From assembly GCF_003672135.1 (NCBI RefSeq), contig NC_039507.1:16174278-16238277 (forward strand): a DNA stretch of 64,000 nucleotides, read 5' to 3'. The number at the start of each line of letters is the position of its first letter. The stretch's first letter is position 1. Below are positions 61,101 through 64,000 of this stretch, piece by piece. The translations under genes and the position numbers were made by a program. The stretch comes from Ooceraea biroi (Eukaryota; Arthropoda; Insecta; Hymenoptera; Formicidae). The notes under the pieces were generated by a model. The model did not search any database. It saw only the letters and a list, made by a program, of their open reading frames with translations, and had not been told where the DNA came from.

Positions 61101-62557
61101 AACTCGAGTGTCTTTAAAGCGCTGGAACATTTTCACGATCGTGGTCGTCGAACTGAAAGAGAAGATAAAGAAGGGGACAAATGTGAATGCTGGCGAACGA
61201 GGGCTAAGAAAATTTACGGGCTAACACGAGTAAGAGCAGAGAGGGAGAATGAAAAAAAAACAAAGAGAGAAAGAGTGGAAAGAATGGACGAGAGTGAGAA
61301 AATGCGGTGACTTCGGACGCGCAAAAAAGATTGCGGGGAACGTTAAATAGAATTGACTCACGTAAAAAGTTACGATCAACAAATTTGGCCGACCTTTCGT
61401 TCGATTGAATTAGCAACCGTGTCGTTACCTTCATCTTACAGATAAGTGATCTTGAAATTTCAATTCTTGAAATTTCGGTCTCCTTTTATTATTTATATTA
61501 TTTTATATTTTTTTATTATTTTATAGATAAAATAAAACACTTGATAGAACAAAGAAAATATGTTAAATTGCAATGTTCGTTAATGACCGGAAACGCGAAT
61601 ACATATACGCGAATACATTCAAAATTTGTTTCTACTTTTAATAATTATTTTATTCCATAATATGCATCAGAACAGATAACAACGTTTCTTACAGGGAAGC
61701 ATAAAAAAGTTATTGGTATACTCCCGTAGCAACTGATTATACACGACATAAAAACCTTAGGTTTTAAATAAAGATTATCAACATTGAGAAATCGATATAA
61801 GTCTATAAGGCATAAAGATTTATAGCGCCTCCTTTAATCTATCCAATGTCATTACGTTTCTGAAGAACATGAAGCGACGTTGTAGAATAACGTTGTGGAA
61901 GTCTTCAAAGTAACAGCGAGCACGCTTGAAAAAGGAGAATAAAATAGAGCTTGTTTAGTGGGACAACTAGAAAGGGCGGTTCGCGTCTTTGCGTTCTTTG
62001 GAGAGCGGTGTGACCTGCAATGTTGGTCAACGTATTTTCCTCCTTTTCCGGTAGAGAGAAGCTAGAAGCGCGAATCGAAGAAATTTTCATTCGCGCGCAA
62101 AAGGAAAACTCGCGAGTATTAGCGGAAGCGAGCGAGGTTTAGCGTCGGGAGGCGCAGGCGTCGGAGTTGATGACGGTGCCTGAGAAGATTTACGGCCGAA
62201 ATCGCGGAGTGAGAGAGCGAAATTGTTGGTGGAGGGCCGGTCGTATGGTAACGAAGATCTCAGGGATGAAGGGTGTCACTGCTGCGGGGGAGGATTTGCG
62301 ACGATCAATGGATCGTCCTGTTTTTAGCCGCACCTGGGGACGTAACGCGGCCCGCAATCTCGCTGGAATTTTTTCCCGATATTCGCGTGCATCGTAAATT
62401 TTTTTTTTATATAAACGCTGAATCGGACGAGTGTATGCCGAGCATTGAGCTAAAGACGAGAGGCGTGCGTGAAATCGCGTTGATAAGCGCCAGAGGGAAA
62501 CGCGCGCACGAAACGGAAAGAGAAGCGATCGACTCAATCTCTCGCCTGCGGAACACC
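58111..62557. other. Gene-free stretch with CpG-rich patches
   Basis: CpG-rich patches lie at 58111-58330, 60060-60430 and 62050-62557. The longest frame of the window (179 codons, 60078-60617 plus) changes from arginine-rich to hydrophobic in step with base composition and has no recognised domain. An imperfect 15-bp tandem CTTGAAATTTC- unit lies at 61451-61480. ACGCGAATACAT occurs twice at about 61592-61616. GA-rich DNA is present at 61235-61280. Confidence 0.5.
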
Positions 62558-62698
62558 ATGATCGCGACTCAACTATCCGCCGAGAAGAAGATGAACAAGT
62601 TGGAAAGAAGCTCGAGGCAGTATCTGTTTTACGTGTTGCTCTTGTTTCTGCTCGCAGTCGGTTTGCACTGTGAAGAAGATCCACTGACAATGAGCTAA
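62558..62698 (+). CDS. Candidate signal-peptide leader / first coding exon, unknown
   Basis: ATG at 62558 is in an insect-like context (ACACCATGA); a second in-frame ATG at 62591 (GAAGATGAAC) is also good. The peptide starts MIATQLSAEKKMNKLERSSRQ, a charged head, then YLFYVLLLFLLAVGL, a 15-residue hydrophobic core, then HCEEDPLT, polar. This is the classic layout of a secretory signal. The frame ends at TGA-free TAA 62698; CACT|GTGAAG just after the core is a possible weak splice donor, in which case it is a first exon with the rest beyond the window. It lies in a CpG-rich, promoter-like block (62050-62700). The frame is open upstream to 62273, so the start choice rests on context only. Confidence 0.25.
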   Translation: MIATQLSAEKKMNKLERSSRQYLFYVLLLFLLAVGLHCEEDPLTMS

Positions 62699-64000
62699 AT
62701 GCGAATACACGCATTATTCAAATATAATGGTACCGCGTACATCGATACGCTCGTTTCTAGTCCGTTTACAGCCATTTCTTAATAATTAATATTTTATTCT
62801 ATCCAATATTATTGAGTGCCGCTTGTTAGTATCTTAGTAAGCCACAACAAATTAATTTATGCGTATTAGAAAACAATTAAGAGATATTTGTTCTATAGTT
62901 CAAAGTTATATATTTTACTTATATTATTTATATTAATTCGTATAATAATTCCAAGTTTTCGACAGCTCATAATTTTTCGAGAGTTATTTCATCGAAACTT
63001 CTGTGTTTGATTTACACCCAGTTGCAGCAGAAATAATCCAAAATCAATTTTATCTTCATCGGCTTAATTTTTCACTCGCCAATTATCCGACGATATGTGT
63101 GATATTGATCCCAGCGTTGACTGATTGATTACTATCAATTTCATCTGCATGCATGCTCGGGCAATTGGTCGATTGGTTTTGTTCGCTGCAATCGTTGACT
63201 TTATGGCACGCTGATAATTTCTCTAATTTTCGCGTACTTCTCAGCATCGTCTGAGCATCATTTTATATACACATGATGACCGAATAACTAGCTCCAATCA
63301 CGCTAATTGAAGACACAAGGATGTTTCGCGTGTCACACAGTATCACTTAATATTCTTTGCCTCCCGTTCTGCTGCCACTCTTCGATATCTCTTCCCGCTT
63401 ATGAAAATTACTGGCACGTTGATTGCACGGATAGAGCACAAAGCTCAGTGGAGCGTGCGTTGAACTAATTGTAAGTGAAAATTAAAACTTCGTTAGCCCG
63501 TCGTCTACGTTGACTTTCCCGACCTGCCCTGCAGCAACGCGGGAGGGGCGAAATATCACTCGATGAAAGCGCGGCTAAAATTGCGAAAGGAAATAGGCCT
63601 GCATCAAGCGGAGCGCTATTAGCGTGGTAATTAATGATCCTGCAGAAAAGAGGACGACGGGGAAATTGATAACCGTAATTAGGGGGACAATGAATGTACA
63701 CGCGTTACTTTTACCGGCTACTTGATGAAACGTTTTGGTGACACGATACTCGCGGTGATAATTATGCGGGTTTGCTATGTAATTATGTATCTTTTGTTTC
63801 GTTTCTTTTTTTTTTAATTAGCCGAGTATGAACGGTTTTCTAAAATGCAGTAATTCCTAAAAAGAGTAATGTTTTCTCGACCGAATAAACAGAGACACTA
63901 AAATTTTCTCCGCTTAAAAACAACAATAGGATTTAATGGTACTTTTGCTCAAAATTTTACTTACATATTTCTTTTCTCAGACGTAATTCATAATTCCAGA
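62699..64000. other. Gene-free stretch to window end
   Basis: AT-rich sequence without transposon ends or convincing exons. The 78-codon minus frame at 63465-63701 shows no domain. If 62558-62698 is a first exon, this would be the start of its intron. Confidence 0.45.

Noticed and set aside
62190..62714. 174-codon minus-strand frame
   Set aside because: Ser/Arg-rich composition expected from CpG-rich DNA; it lies opposite the more convincing plus-strand leader candidate.

Overview
The window looks like nuclear DNA from an insect, most likely a hymenopteran and quite possibly an ant. The background is AT-rich, yet CpG is not depleted (runs such as CGCGCG and TCGCG are common). GA/CT microsatellites are frequent, and several short non-autonomous DNA transposons flanked by TA duplications, with mariner-like or pogo-like ends, are present. 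There is no operon-like packing, no dense coding and no bacterial signal. The species call is an inference from composition and repeat type; no gene in the window identifies it.

I found no protein-coding gene I would defend with confidence. The open frames are short, overlap on both strands and mostly look like chance. The window is therefore probably a gene desert or part of a very large intron. Four low-confidence coding candidates stand out from the noise: a 50-codon, phase-0 exon-like block on the minus strand at 19385-19534; a minus-strand frame with a membrane-spanning stretch at 46062-46331; a minus-strand cysteine-containing terminal-exon candidate at 57684-57859; and a plus-strand signal-peptide-like leader at 62558-62698 in a CpG-rich block. 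A site at 2395-2440 (minus) has the form of an intronic recursive-splicing (ratchet) point.

The clear content is repeats. From left to right: GA microsatellites (112-174, 2951-2979), a CpG-rich block with small hairpins (3040-3850), a long imperfect hairpin (8581-8745), a 454-bp TA-flanked element with identical 120-bp inverted ends (14113-14566), an 88-bp perfect palindrome (16318-16405), a nested repeat complex (22124-23777), a diverged mariner-type element (26030-26368), a second locus of the same 118-bp tandem repeat bracketed by direct repeats (30377-31022), a 144-bp mariner-like MITE (34906-35049), a 56-bp tandem duplication and an older ~266-bp duplication (49181-49860), a degenerate pogo/Tigger-type transposon with a two-exon transposase relic (55451-56360), and a run of GC-rich decamers (58071-58110).

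The most unusual region is 22124-23777. Two copies of one long-armed foldback element lie in opposite internal orientation on either side of a 118-bp tandem array, and that array has a three-unit (354-bp) higher-order period. The same 118-bp unit recurs 7.5 kb away as exactly two units between two copies of a different repeat. This points to a mobile or recombination-prone composite family rather than ordinary intergenic sequence.
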